Source: Hypericum androsaemum (lineage: Eukaryota > Streptophyta > Magnoliopsida > Malpighiales > Hypericaceae). Taken from it: DNA of 64,000 bases. A program made the translations under genes and the position numbers. Below are positions 63,306-64,000 of this stretch, piece by piece; the first letter of the stretch is position 1; every line of letters begins with the position of its first letter. The stretch is taken from positions 1,694,109 through 1,758,108 of the forward strand of contig OZ023195.1 in assembly GCA_963995505.1 (NCBI GenBank), given 5' to 3'. The notes beneath the pieces were generated by a model. The model searched no databases, was not told the DNA's origin, and saw nothing but the letters and a program-made list of their open reading frames with translations.

Positions 63306-64000
63306 TACTAAAATGCTATGGAAACCTGAAAAAAAACCCACCAAGGTTTCAACGGGGAATAAACAAGAAAACGAATATTGAACTCGAAAAAGTAAGGCAT
63401 ATACAATCGCAAAGAACATGAATGATTACTATCACAGGAGCAAATAAAGAAAGACGAGATTCTACTTTAGTTTCCTCCAACTTTTCCTGCTCTCAAAAGA
63501 GTAGAGGCACACAAAAGGTAGCCCATCCGTTGCATGCACTTTGTGAGTTCCAAAAAAGTGGCTTTCTGATCCTACAATAGCTATATTCAATTCATAGTGG
63601 TAGCAAAGCGAGTTCCTTCAAAGGTTTAAAAAACCATCTGGAGGCCAACTTGTAATTTGCCTCGGTCGATCGGTTGGATTGCTAGTCAGATAAAATATTT
63701 ATTATTATTTTTTACTATTATAATAATATATAGACTAAATAGTCAAAATATCAATTTCAAAATATACATTTTAGAAATGTTGACCGATTTATTTCATATC
63801 CAGTTCACTTTCTTTGTTGATTTGAAGAAATCGAGCGTGTGACACAGCTTTTTTTTAGTAAAAGGAGAAAGAATAGTTTGCTATGTGCTTACTGCATGGC
63901 TGTGTGAGACGACTTTTTTATTTTATTTTGTGTTAGTTTAGAAAAAATTCGGTCGGACTGAGCAGGTCATGTAAAAAAATAGGTTGAACCATTCAATCCA
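63306..64000. other. AT-rich intergenic stretch to the window end
   Basis: No gene recognised. The last 100 bp contain, inverted, the GTCGTCTCA plus A-tract plus CGACCGA motif that also opens the window. Confidence 0.4.

Overview
This window looks like nuclear DNA of a dicot plant. Its genes have many GT-AG introns. It carries a TIR-NBS-LRR resistance gene, a class that grasses lack, and it holds many plant transposons. I cannot name the species. I worked out exon borders by reading splice sites and checking that coding phases add up.

Left part (1-11.6 kb): one LTR retrotransposon fills 1094-11599. It lies on the minus strand and has perfect 5-bp target duplications (GAAAT). Each of its two LTRs was later hit by a different solo LTR (1812-3359 and 8161-10004), each with its own perfect target duplication. 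The interior keeps only a decayed gag-protease region and two tandem-repeat arrays.

11.6-22.6 kb: a TIR-NBS-LRR gene (minus, 15487-19403) with five exons. Exon 4 is one base too long for the reading frame. Duplicated intergenic blocks, a minisatellite and relics of PPR and possibly raffinose-synthase genes surround it.

22.6-57 kb: the conserved gene island. In order: a calcium-dependent protein kinase (minus), a group-4 remorin (minus), a guanylate kinase (plus), an NF-YA transcription factor subunit (minus), a SIAMESE-related CDK inhibitor (minus) and a lectin/PAN receptor-like protein with a probably dead kinase domain (minus). From memory, Arabidopsis has CPK14, REM4.2, GK-1 and a lectin/PAN gene as neighbours At2g41860-At2g41890, so this looks like retained microsynteny with NF-YA and SMR genes added. 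A truncated copia element and several small repeats lie in the gaps.

57-64 kb: gene-poor. A MULE-type transposon (60425-61528, perfect 9-bp target duplication) has a GC-rich interior. Its left end belongs to an 801-bp unit present three times in a row (58266-60668) with no difference that I could see. A small hAT-type MITE with an 8-bp target duplication lies at 63074-63297.
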